From: an uncultured Flavobacterium sp.
Lineage (GTDB): Bacteria; Bacteroidota; Bacteroidia; Flavobacteriales; Flavobacteriaceae
NCBI RefSeq assembly: GCF_943913405.1
Contig: NZ_CALTYA010000068.1
Span: 1 to 9,088, forward strand
DNA length: 9,088 nt
Direction of reading: 5' to 3'
The notes beneath the pieces are model-generated. The model did not search any database, had not been told where the DNA came from, and saw only the letters and a list, made by a program, of their open reading frames with translations. Below, piece after piece: positions 1 through 6,510 of this stretch (the stretch's first letter is position 1; every line of letters begins with the position of its first letter). The position numbers were made by a program, and so were the translations under genes.

Positions 1-48
1 GTAAATACTCTTAAAATTAGAAAATATAATTATTACTATTCATGAAAT

Positions 49-62
49 TACGATATATCGTA
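49..62. promoter_or_regulatory. 14-bp perfect palindrome, possible operator
   Basis: TACGATATATCGTA is a perfect 14-bp dyad in the AT-rich leader before the dioxygenase gene. It lies about 150 bp upstream of the predicted -7 element at 211-218. That is far for a classical repressor site of that promoter, so it may serve a gene to the left of the window or be chance in AT-rich DNA. Only the symmetry is seen; the operator role is a guess. Confidence 0.2.
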
Positions 63-114
63 TAAAACAAATTTCACAAAAACAATTAAACAATTGATTT
101 TAAAACACTTAATC

Positions 115-183
115 ATGAAGGAATATTATTTGCATACTTATCAGACAACAAATGGAAAGTATAAATATTCTTTCTTGTCCTAG
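115..183 (+). CDS. Possible 22-codon small ORF in the leader
   Basis: An ATG-started frame of 22 codons ending in TAG encodes MKEYYLHTYQTTNGKYKYSFLS. It has a balanced, protein-like composition rich in Tyr, Thr and Lys. It lies upstream of the predicted -7 box of the dioxygenase gene, so it would need its own promoter. It could be a leader peptide, the remnant of a longer gene, or chance. No ribosome binding site is evident, which is normal for this phylum and so not informative. I do not recognise it. Confidence 0.15.
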   Translation: MKEYYLHTYQTTNGKYKYSFLS

Positions 184-214
184 TTCAATGTACACGATTT
201 ACAGTTGAAGTACA
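155..214. promoter_or_regulatory. Imperfect dyads upstream of and overlapping the dioxygenase promoter
   Basis: Two dyads are visible. GAAAGTATAAATATTCTTTC (155-174) matches its reverse complement at 16 of 20 positions. TGTAC (189-193) and GTACA (210-214) form an inverted pair separated by 16 bp, the right half overlapping the predicted -7 element. Homologous dioxygenase genes in Firmicutes are controlled by MarR-type repressors binding such dyads, so a repressor site here is plausible. The symmetry is weak and unverified. Confidence 0.2.
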
Positions 215-218
215 TTTG
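211..218 (+). promoter_or_regulatory. Bacteroidota-type -7 element for the dioxygenase/GAPDH operon
   Basis: TACATTTG matches the TAnnTTTG -7 consensus of the Bacteroidota primary sigma factor. A start site a few bases downstream would leave an A-rich leader of about 35 nt before the ATG at 260, a typical distance. No convincing -33 TTTG lies at the right spacing, so the call rests on the -7 element and its position. Confidence 0.45.
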
Positions 219-259
219 TAAAATAAAATTAATAACAACTTATAAAAAACACAAAAATC

Positions 260-1198
260 ATGGAAAATAGAATTTTAGGCTTACACCATATTACAGCAAT
301 AGCTGGCGATGCAAAACGCAATTTTGACTTTTATTCAAAAGTTTTAGGATTGAGATTTATTAAAAAAACAGTGAATTTTGATGATCCGGGAACATATCAT
401 TTTTATTTTGGAGATGAAGTTGGAAGTGCTGGAACAATCTTGACATTTTTTCCTTGGGGAGAAGGCATTCAGCAAGGCAGAAAAGGTTCTGGAATGGCAA
501 CCGAAATTGGTTATTCTGTTCCAAAAGGAAGCCTTGGATTTTGGCAAGAACGTTTTGAAAAATACAATGTGATTTACAACAAACCTGCAGAAAAATTCGG
601 TGAAAAATATCTGACTTTTTTAGATCCAGATGGCTTGAAATTAGAGTTGATTGAATCAAAAACTGAAGATGACAGAAAACCCTGGGAAACTGATGAAGTA
701 AAGGCTGACGTGGCAACAAGAGGTTTTCACAACGTAACTTTGACTTTAAACAACATCAAAGCAACGGCTTCAATTTTGACAGAAATCTTTGGATATAAAT
801 TGATTGAACAAGACGTAAATCGTTACCGTTATGCAACTGATGCTGTTGAAAATGCGGCGATTATTGACTTGGTAGAATTGGCTGATGAAAAACGAGGCCA
901 TGTGGCAAATGGTTCCGTTCACCACGTTGCTTTTAGAGTAAAAAATGATGAAATCTTGATGCATTTCCGTGAGAAAATTGAGGCTTTTGGATTGTCAATT
1001 ACGCCACAAATCGACAGACAATATTTCCACTCTTTGTATTTCAGAGAACCGGGAGGCGTTTTGTTTGAATTGGCTACAGAAAATCCTGGTTTTACAGTTG
1101 ACGAAACTTTAGAAGATTTGGGGAAAAACTTGAAATTGCCAGCACAATATGAATCTAGCAGAGAGAAAATCGAGGCACATTTGGTAAAAATAAACTAA
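260..1198 (+). CDS. VOC-family ring-cleaving dioxygenase (MhqO/PcpA-like)
   Basis: The 312-aa protein has two vicinal-oxygen-chelate (glyoxalase/extradiol) modules. The first begins at residues 8-15 (LHHITAIA), the second at 154-161 (RGFHNVTL). Candidate ligands of the catalytic Fe(II) are His9/His10, His221/His222 (SVHHVAFRV) and Glu270 in LFELATE. This matches the His-His-Glu triad of PcpA/LinE-type (chloro)hydroquinone dioxygenases and MhqO/MhqA proteins, which are usually about 310-320 aa. The family opens hydroquinone or catechol rings with O2 in the cytoplasm, and in Bacillus it detoxifies methylhydroquinone. No signal peptide is present. The ATG at 260 sits directly before the conserved N-terminus and behind a promoter-like element. 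A GAPDH gene follows after 38 bp on the same strand, suggesting co-transcription. The family assignment is firm; the substrate is unknown. Confidence 0.88.
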   Translation: MENRILGLHHITAIAGDAKRNFDFYSKVLGLRFIKKTVNFDDPGTYHFYFGDEVGSAGTILTFFPWGEGIQQGRKGSGMATEIGYSVPKGSLGFWQERFEKYNVIYNKPAEKFGEKYLTFLDPDGLKLELIESKTEDDRKPWETDEVKADVATRGFHNVTLTLNNIKATASILTEIFGYKLIEQDVNRYRYATDAVENAAIIDLVELADEKRGHVANGSVHHVAFRVKNDEILMHFREKIEAFGLSITPQIDRQYFHSLYFREPGGVLFELATENPGFTVDETLEDLGKNLKLPAQYESSREKIEAHLVKIN

Positions 1199-1236
1199 TT
1201 CATTTTTGAAAACTTTATAAATAAAAAACAATTATC

Positions 1237-2238
1237 ATGGCAAAAATAGCACTATACGGATTTGGCCGAATCGGAAGACAATTTCTTCGCGTAGCCTTAA
1301 AAAATGAACTTTTCATTCCAGAAATTATCGCTGATATTCAAGACATTGATATGTTGGGAGCGCTTTTCAGCGTCGATACGAATTACGGAAGATGGCACGA
1401 AGAAGTGAAAACTTCTGATGGAAATTTCATCATTGGCGACAGAAAGATTCCATATAAAAATTCCTTGAAGGAAATCCCAGATTGGAAAGCTTTGGGAGTT
1501 GACTTGGTTGTAGATTGCACAGGCCGTGCGACTACTAGAGAAAATGCCCAAAAGCATATTGACAACGGAGCAAAATATGTATTGGTAAGTGCGCCAAGCA
1601 AATCATTGGCTGATTGCGACGCTGTGCTTTTAAAAGGAATTAATTTGGATGAATTTGATGCTGAAAACCACAAAATCATCAGCATGGGAAGCTGTACGAC
1701 AAATGCTTTGGCTTCTGTTGTGAAAGTGATAAAAGAAAATTTCGGAATTGAATACGGATTATTTTCAACAGTTCATTCTTACACAAATACGCAATCTTTG
1801 ACTGACCAGCCAATGAAAGACAGACGTGATTCTTGGGCTGCAGCTGAAAATATCATTCCGTCTTCTTCTGGTGCGGCTAGGGCTTTGCAGTTCATCTGGA
1901 GCGATCTTAAAATTACTGGAAAAGCTTACAGAGTTCCGACAAGAACTGGAAGTATTGCCGAATTAAATCTAATTACAACAAAAGATTGTACCGTTGAAGA
2001 AGTAAATAATGCTTTTAGAAAAGCGGCTTCTGAAGGACCGCTAAAAGGAGTAATTGATGTTCTTGAAGATCAATGGAGTTCTGCTAGAATTGTAGCAGAT
2101 CCGCATTCTTCGATAATCGATTTGCCATTAACTGTTAAGGAAGGAAATTTACTTTCTGTAGCGACTTGGTATGATAACGAGTGGGGATTTGCGAATAGGC
2201 TTGCTGAAGTTGCGCAATATCTTTCTGGAAAGATTTAA
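1237..2238 (+). CDS. gap: Type I glyceraldehyde-3-phosphate dehydrogenase, divergent paralogue
   Basis: The 333-aa length is normal for phosphorylating GAPDH, which converts glyceraldehyde-3-phosphate, NAD+ and Pi to 1,3-bisphosphoglycerate. Visible are the Rossmann motif GFGRIGR (8-14), an acidic Asp33 after the second strand that fits NAD preference, catalytic Cys153 in SCTTN (152-156), catalytic His180 in VHSYTN, the phosphate-binding loop PSSSGAARA (208-216), and WYDNEWGFANR (311-321). Two departures from the usual form stand out. The second Cys of the common CTTNC motif is Ala157, and the usual RVPTPNVS segment reads RVPTRTGS (232-239), altering the loop after the conserved Arg. The gene begins 38 bp after the dioxygenase and ends at a strong terminator, so they probably form an operon. 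It may be an alternative or stress-resistant isozyme rather than the main glycolytic enzyme. The family is certain; the isozyme role is inferred. Confidence 0.9.
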   Translation: MAKIALYGFGRIGRQFLRVALKNELFIPEIIADIQDIDMLGALFSVDTNYGRWHEEVKTSDGNFIIGDRKIPYKNSLKEIPDWKALGVDLVVDCTGRATTRENAQKHIDNGAKYVLVSAPSKSLADCDAVLLKGINLDEFDAENHKIISMGSCTTNALASVVKVIKENFGIEYGLFSTVHSYTNTQSLTDQPMKDRRDSWAAAENIIPSSSGAARALQFIWSDLKITGKAYRVPTRTGSIAELNLITTKDCTVEEVNNAFRKAASEGPLKGVIDVLEDQWSSARIVADPHSSIIDLPLTVKEGNLLSVATWYDNEWGFANRLAEVAQYLSGKI

Positions 2239-2256
2239 TTATTTGATTTATATAAT

Positions 2257-2289
2257 AAAAAAGCTGTCTTTATTTTAGACAGCTTTTTT
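2257..2289. terminator. Bidirectional intrinsic terminator
   Basis: A perfect 13-bp stem (AAAAAAGCTGTCT paired with AGACAGCTTTTTT) closes a 7-nt loop. It is flanked by A-runs on the left and T-runs on the right, so it can terminate in both directions. It separates the convergent GAPDH gene (ends 2238) and phospholipase gene (ends 2297) and probably serves both. Confidence 0.9.
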
Positions 2290-2296
2290 TATTTAA

Positions 2297-3121
2297 TTAA
2301 AAAATACTCATTCCGTCTGGCTTGAGTACAAATCCCAGGCGCAGCATGCTTTTGTGCTCTTGGTAATCAATCAAACTTTCTGTGTATCCGACGAACCACT
2401 GGAGCGTGAGATAATAGCTTTCTTTTCTGTAAGGCTTCCAATTTACTTGAGTCTGCAAGGAGCCGTAATTGATCAGACCGCTTCCTTTTCTGAAAATTAT
2501 ATCTGCAGACCAGCGTCCTGGCTTGAGCTGATAAGTTGCGCTCGCCTCGCCAAATCCTACATATTTCACCAAATCAGAGTTGTCTTCTTTGTCCACAATC
2601 GGTAGCCAGGCGCGAAGCCCGACCGTCCATCTTTCGCTTAATTGCGACTTGAGCGAAAACGCGAGAAAGTTCCATGTTCTGGAATAAATAGAATCTCTTC
2701 CGTTGGATTCATGTTCTAGAGAAAAGCTTGCGTAAGACAGTTTTTTTCCTTTGAAGTAAAATGGCCTTACAATGGCAATTCCAGGATTGAAATTAATTTC
2801 TGAAAAGGGTTTTGAACTTGCGTAAATATCCCAAAAAGCCTTTTGGCTATACATCAGATAAGGAAAAAATCCTCCTAATAATGGCTTCTTGCTGATGCGC
2901 TGCTTAAAACTGACCTGATATTTTACGTCAGCATTTTCACGTGTGGTTGCCATATTTAAAGGAATTCCGGTCAAGAAATAATTATCCTTGTGGATCGAAA
3001 AGCTCGATTCTTTTAAGAGCGAATCGGCAGCGTGAAAATCTTCGTCGTGTTCAAACCACTGTGCTTGGGCAACGGTTGATATAAGCAAGCTAAAGCAGAA
3101 AAATAAGTGTTTTATGTACAT
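2297..3121 (-). CDS. pldA: Outer-membrane phospholipase A1 (OMPLA/PldA-like)
   Basis: Taken from the ATG at 3121 the protein has 274 aa and opens with a clean signal peptide, MYIKHLFFCFSLLISTVAQA, cleaved before Gln21. A longer reading exists from a TTG at 3166, but it puts 15 polar residues before the signal peptide and is rejected. The hallmark OMPLA motif is intact: catalytic His137, Ser139 and Asn151 with the family's +2/+14 spacing (HESNGR at 137-142). Arg142 and Ser147 occupy the positions of the calcium-site residues Arg147 and Ser152 of E. coli PldA. YSQKAFWDIY (91-100) resembles the family's YTQ..WW segment. The rest alternates polar and aromatic residues like a 12-strand beta barrel and ends in Phe, typical of outer-membrane proteins. 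The enzyme hydrolyses misplaced surface phospholipids and is activated by dimerisation and calcium. The upstream same-strand gene is 153 bp away. Confidence 0.9.
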   Translation of the reverse strand: MYIKHLFFCFSLLISTVAQAQWFEHDEDFHAADSLLKESSFSIHKDNYFLTGIPLNMATTRENADVKYQVSFKQRISKKPLLGGFFPYLMYSQKAFWDIYASSKPFSEINFNPGIAIVRPFYFKGKKLSYASFSLEHESNGRDSIYSRTWNFLAFSLKSQLSERWTVGLRAWLPIVDKEDNSDLVKYVGFGEASATYQLKPGRWSADIIFRKGSGLINYGSLQTQVNWKPYRKESYYLTLQWFVGYTESLIDYQEHKSMLRLGFVLKPDGMSIF

Positions 3122-3274
3122 TCTAAAATTATTATTTGCTGAAATTATATGGCGTTGGGGAAGCAACGGTTTGATTTTCCATTTATTTATTTGGTGTTGA
3201 AATTAATTCTTCTGAAAGTAGTAAATATTATGCTTAAATAGAAATAAATTTTACATTATAGCCTCTTAAGACTT

Positions 3275-4999
3275 TTAAATCTGTTGCGAATGAATCGCTT
3301 TAGCAATTCTTCCGGAAGCTTCTTCACAGAAATCAAGTCCCGAATAATCAGGATTGTAACCTCCGATGTAAGGCACGGCCATCATGTAAATTCTCTGATT
3401 TGGCTCTCCTGAAACATTTACAATCTGGAAAGCATCGTTAATTGTAATTCCCGGCACTTTAAGGTGGAAGCTTCCGTTTTTCTTTTTAATGACCTTTTTA
3501 TTTCCTGAAGCAAGCTGTTCTGCACCTTTTTCTTTCGATCTAAATTCAAGCTCTGCGGGGCTGATGCTTTCTTTATCAGAAAGTCCCTTGAAAGGAAAAT
3601 CTTCATAGGCAAGATGTGGCTGTCCGACACAATCTACAAAGGTTTTATAAGATACAGACTGTTCTGTTCCTGATTCATCAGTATATTTGTAAACAATTCC
3701 GCCTTTGTTATTTATAGCAATTTCGCTGTTTTCTCCAACAGCTTCGATACTCAATATTCCTGCATCGTGCAACGCAATGAGTTCGATTGCTGACGCTTGG
3801 GGAACGAATGCAATTACGATAGAAATCAGTGGCATCAGTGAACTTTGCAGTCGCATCATGTCTTCCGCTGAAAGATATTTTGCAGGATAGTTCATGCTGA
3901 AGCTTAAAACGGCCAATAATTCTTTCCAATATATTGATTCTTCTCTTTTAATGGAGCGATCGGCTTCGGCATATTCTTTTTTGAAAAGTATAAACGCATC
4001 TTGATTGTCACGGTATTCCATCATTAAAGCCGTGAAATCTTCTAATGAGAAATCTTTGATTCGGGCATACATCGCCGGATCTTTTTCTGCCAGCAATTTT
4101 TTAAAATCTTCCTCAAAGATATAATCTAGCGACAAGAAACCTTCATTTTTCGATTTATGATTTTCGATTTCCTGTTCTGTAAGTACTGAATTATTTGCCA
4201 AATGCGAGTCTTCAAGATGGAAACGCACGGCTGGCAAGAGTCCGCTTCGGGAGTGCATTACAATCTTAAAGTTTGGACTGCTATCTGAAACAGTGTATTG
4301 CAACTTGTTGTTCTTATCTTTGAAAAAGCTACCATTGTGCCTGGCAAGCGTGCGGATTGCGTCGATAGCCGTAAGCGAAGAGCCTTTAATTGCGACAGGA
4401 TGATTGGCAATTATTTCAAGTTTTGAGGGCGGATATGGCGAATCAAAATAGTTTGGAACTTTTCCTTCATATTTCTTTGGCCAGCTGTGGCCTGTGCAGA
4501 TAATTACGGTGTCAAACTGCTTTTCATTTCCAGAATTATCTATAACTTTCACCGTATTTTCTTTAGGATAATCAATTATATCGACTATTTCTGTGTTGGT
4601 AAAGATGTTTACCTTGATGTCAACCAGCGAAGCGGCCATCATCAGCAATTCAAATTGGGACTCTAGGTATTTGCCAAAAAGCAATCTTGGCAAGACTTTA
4701 TATTCGTTGAAATGATTGCGGTTGATTGAATAGTTTTCCAGTACCTCCTCGGGCAAGGTCTTGATCCAATCGTGGACAGAAGTCACTAGCGCAGGGATTT
4801 CGTTAGCAGAGACATTAGTGATATGTTCTTTATTTGCTCCTTCTCTGCTGTAAGGCATTCCTGCCCCGAGCTGTTCTTTTTTATCAAAAAGGGTTATCGT
4901 CAAATTTTTGGCATCGTTTTCTAGAAGGCTCTTGAACATAAATAGACCGCTAGGGCCTGTACCAAGAATTGCAATGCTTCTGCTTTTAGTTTTGTTCAT
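3275..4999 (-). CDS. FAD/NAD(P)-binding protein, YdhS-like (NAD_binding_9)
   Basis: The 574-aa cytoplasmic protein carries an N-terminal dinucleotide-binding fold: GTGPSG at 13-18, the acidic Asp39 ending the second strand, and GAGMPYS at 45-51. A second conserved block, VIICTGHSWP (165-174), is the ATG-like motif closing the FAD domain. It is followed by GSSLTAIDA (206-214), RSGLLPAVR (251-259) and a C-terminal GGYNPDYSGLDF (546-557). This order matches the NAD_binding_9 family, whose best-known member is E. coli YdhS (about 530 aa), of unknown substrate. A flavin-dependent redox or monooxygenase-like reaction is implied but not defined. The ATG at 4999 lies directly before the nucleotide-binding strand. 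Only a weak -7-like sequence is seen upstream (TATCTTTA, complement of 5042-5049). No terminator is evident before the phospholipase gene 153 bp downstream, so read-through is possible. Confidence 0.8.
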   Translation of the reverse strand: MNKTKSRSIAILGTGPSGLFMFKSLLENDAKNLTITLFDKKEQLGAGMPYSREGANKEHITNVSANEIPALVTSVHDWIKTLPEEVLENYSINRNHFNEYKVLPRLLFGKYLESQFELLMMAASLVDIKVNIFTNTEIVDIIDYPKENTVKVIDNSGNEKQFDTVIICTGHSWPKKYEGKVPNYFDSPYPPSKLEIIANHPVAIKGSSLTAIDAIRTLARHNGSFFKDKNNKLQYTVSDSSPNFKIVMHSRSGLLPAVRFHLEDSHLANNSVLTEQEIENHKSKNEGFLSLDYIFEEDFKKLLAEKDPAMYARIKDFSLEDFTALMMEYRDNQDAFILFKKEYAEADRSIKREESIYWKELLAVLSFSMNYPAKYLSAEDMMRLQSSLMPLISIVIAFVPQASAIELIALHDAGILSIEAVGENSEIAINNKGGIVYKYTDESGTEQSVSYKTFVDCVGQPHLAYEDFPFKGLSDKESISPAELEFRSKEKGAEQLASGNKKVIKKKNGSFHLKVPGITINDAFQIVNVSGEPNQRIYMMAVPYIGGYNPDYSGLDFCEEASGRIAKAIHSQQI

Positions 5000-5162
5000 A
5001 GTCGTTTTTAGGTTCGCTAGTATCTGCCATTTTGCATTACTTAAAGATAATCATTGTGCCCTGCTGAAGTTTATATAAAAATGTTAAAAGGTTGTAGGTT
5101 TAATAGGCTTTAAAATTTGATATTTATGCATCTATTTTGTTTGTATAATTTACTTTTTATTC

Positions 5163-5393
5163 TTGCAACTGCCTGTTTCTTCGTTGCAATGCGGTAAACC
5201 TTCATCGCAATTGCCTGTTTCTTCGTTGCAATAGGGTAAACCTTCGTTGCAACTGCCTGTTTCTTCATTGCAATGTGGTAAACCTTCGTTGCAACTGCCT
5301 GTTTCTTCGTTGCAATGTAGTCAACCTTCGTTGCAATCGCCTGTTTCTTCGTTGCAATGGGGTCAACCTTCGTTGCAATCGCCTATTTCTTCG
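5163..5393. repeat. 42-bp tandem repeat with TTGCAA in exact 21-bp phase
   Basis: About 5.5 copies of a 42-bp unit fill the space after the stop of the 245-aa gene. Full units begin at 5201, 5243, 5285 and 5327; a degenerate first unit starts near 5159 and a partial one at 5369. Each unit is two 21-bp halves that share TTCGTTGCAA and then differ (CTGCCTGTTTC versus TGnGGTnAACC). The self-complementary core TTGCAA occurs at 5163, 5184, 5226, 5247, 5268, 5289, 5310, 5331, 5352 and 5373, with TCGCAA at 5205. That is eleven sites at exactly 21 bp, two helical turns. No unique spacers exist, so it is not CRISPR. It may be a minisatellite in the 3' untranslated region or a protein-binding array. 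The rest of the 404-bp gap (5000-5160) is AT-rich with nothing clear in it. Confidence 0.95.
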
Positions 5394-5403
5394 ATTATTT
5401 TTG

Positions 5404-6141
5404 TTAATTTATTTTAACTAATCTTCTGAAGTTGAGCTTGCTTATGTTTTTATATTCTGGAGCTGTTGTGCCATAAACTGATTTTACATATTTTTTGACC
5501 GCCATCGCTCTTGCTACTAGTCCGGTTTCTAAATTGTAGAGTTTTCTGTTTCTTATATTTAAAGCATTGCTGTAAGGGATATAGGCATTCTTTACTTCTG
5601 TATTGAGTTCTTGCAAGAGTGTCTTATAGGCTGTCAAGTTGATTATTTTCAACGGTATTTCGTTTGGCCTGTATTTTGATTCGATGGAAAGAAGCTCAAT
5701 CATTTTTTCGATGTGGTCGATTTTGAGGTCGTAGCTTTGCTGTGAGACTGAGTTTCTTTCTTCAGGTGTACCGTCTTCTTTCAATATCATTTTTGAACCT
5801 GGCGCCCTTCTTCCCTGCATTCTCCTATTTATTGTTTCGGCGTCTTGAATTACTGTGATTGAGGCTCCTGAGCCAGCCAATGCACCCATTATTTTTGTAC
5901 CTAACGACTTGTAAGGCTTGAAGGCTATTTTTCTTTTTCCTTCTACTTCATCAAAGGGTGCCTTGGCTACTTTTACTTTTTTTACGTCATTTTTTGCTTG
6001 ATCATGTAGGGTTTCGAGCGTGGCTAATGATAAGTCATCATTTGAAGGGTTATAAGTTTCGCCGAAGCCTGTGCAATATGCTATTAAGGTTTCGAAGTTT
6101 GCAACGTTTTTAGCGTGCCCTGTTTCTGAATTTGATGCCAT
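5404..6141 (-). CDS. Two-repeat helical protein of unknown function (245 aa)
   Basis: No signal peptide, membrane segment or catalytic motif is visible. The protein is charged, probably mostly helical and cytoplasmic. Two stretches look related: residues 30-88 (starting YNPSNDDLSL) and 157-215 (starting YRPNEIPLKI). They share a Y.P start, Leu at similar spacing, a Pro-aromatic pair about 32 residues on (PF at 62, PY at 189), an Arg, and a Y..L segment. They are joined by a basic linker with GRRAPGSK (110-117). It recalls, from memory, an unnamed Bacteroidota family whose members end in a similar G..SPQYKQISKL.F segment (here YGTTAPEYKNISKLNF); this was not checked by search. The ATG at 6141 is preceded by a good promoter match, so it is likely monocistronic. 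Directly after its stop comes the 21-bp-phased repeat. Function unknown. Confidence 0.75.
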   Translation of the reverse strand: MASNSETGHAKNVANFETLIAYCTGFGETYNPSNDDLSLATLETLHDQAKNDVKKVKVAKAPFDEVEGKRKIAFKPYKSLGTKIMGALAGSGASITVIQDAETINRRMQGRRAPGSKMILKEDGTPEERNSVSQQSYDLKIDHIEKMIELLSIESKYRPNEIPLKIINLTAYKTLLQELNTEVKNAYIPYSNALNIRNRKLYNLETGLVARAMAVKKYVKSVYGTTAPEYKNISKLNFRRLVKIN

Positions 6142-6172
6142 TTTTTTATGGATTTTAAATGTTATTAGGTTT

Positions 6173-6200
6173 CAAATCTATTTTATTTTTGAAATGGCAA
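6173..6200 (-). promoter_or_regulatory. Bacteroidota-type promoter for the 245-aa protein gene
   Basis: On the minus strand TAGATTTG (complement of 6173-6180) is an exact TAnnTTTG -7 match. A TTG at the -33 position (complement of 6198-6200) lies 17 bp upstream. Transcription would begin near 6166 and give a leader of about 25 nt before the ATG at 6141, a usual arrangement. Confidence 0.55.
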
Positions 6201-6347
6201 GGGTTAGATTTTTGATTTATTTTTTGATTTTTGGGAAATAATCGTTGAAATACAGACATATACGATTAAATGCTGTTTATAAATGTTTTTTATGATACTA
6301 TTTTTGAATAGTGTTATTATAGAAAGAGCTATCGCTGAGATGATTTC

Positions 6348-6386
6348 AAAAAAAATCGCCTCCTATTGAAGGAGACGATTTTTTTT
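6348..6386 (-). terminator. Intrinsic terminator of the secreted-protein/immunity operon
   Basis: A 16-bp stem (6348-6363 with 6371-6386) closes a 7-nt loop, with A/T runs on both sides. Its only non-Watson-Crick position is a G-U wobble in the minus-strand RNA, where the plus-strand RNA would have a C-A mismatch. It is therefore best formed in leftward transcripts, placing it at the end of the operon whose last gene stops at 6511. It could still act weakly in the other direction. Confidence 0.8.
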
Positions 6387-6424
6387 AAGCCATAAAAACT
6401 AGTTATGTTACATTATACACTTTT

Positions 6425-6505
6425 TTATGCCAGCTTTTTCCTTGTTTTATTAGGTATCATTTCTACATTAACATCCTCTCCTTTATAACCAAAACCGACT
6501 AATTT
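6425..6505 (-). pseudogene. Possible C-terminal gene remnant (26 codons)
   Basis: The 369-bp gap between the gene starts at 6141 and stops at 6511 holds the promoter and terminator described separately, plus this stretch. On the minus strand a frame opens directly after a TAG and runs 26 codons to TAA, ending ...EMIPNKTRKKLA. It reads like the tail of a protein (LVGFGYKGEDVNVEM followed by a basic end). It has no start codon near its left end and follows the operon's last stop codon in another frame. It may be the degraded end of a gene that once closed the operon, or chance. I do not recognise the family. Confidence 0.2.
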
Positions 6506-6510
6506 CTATC

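Noticed and set aside
360..719. 119-aa minus-strand frame opposite the dioxygenase gene, and similar frames opposite the GAPDH gene (1297-1685)
   Set aside because: They lie wholly inside strongly supported genes and encode low-complexity, Phe/Leu/Cys-rich sequence without recognisable domains.
2354..2605. 83-aa plus-strand frame opposite the phospholipase gene
   Set aside because: It is antisense to a gene with an intact OMPLA catalytic motif and shows no domain of its own.
3122..3166. A longer phospholipase start at 3166
   Set aside because: It uses TTG and adds 15 polar residues before an otherwise perfect signal peptide that begins at the ATG at 3121.
3418..3929. Short frames of 61-73 aa overlapping the FAD/NAD(P)-binding gene
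   Set aside because: They are overlapping shadows inside a long, well-supported coding region.
5163..5393. CRISPR array
   Set aside because: The units are contiguous 42-bp near-identical copies with no unique spacers and no cas genes.
6239..6268. TAATCGT ... ACGATTA inverted pair with a 16-bp spacer
   Set aside because: The arms are only 7 bp in AT-rich DNA and not positioned at a recognisable promoter or terminator.
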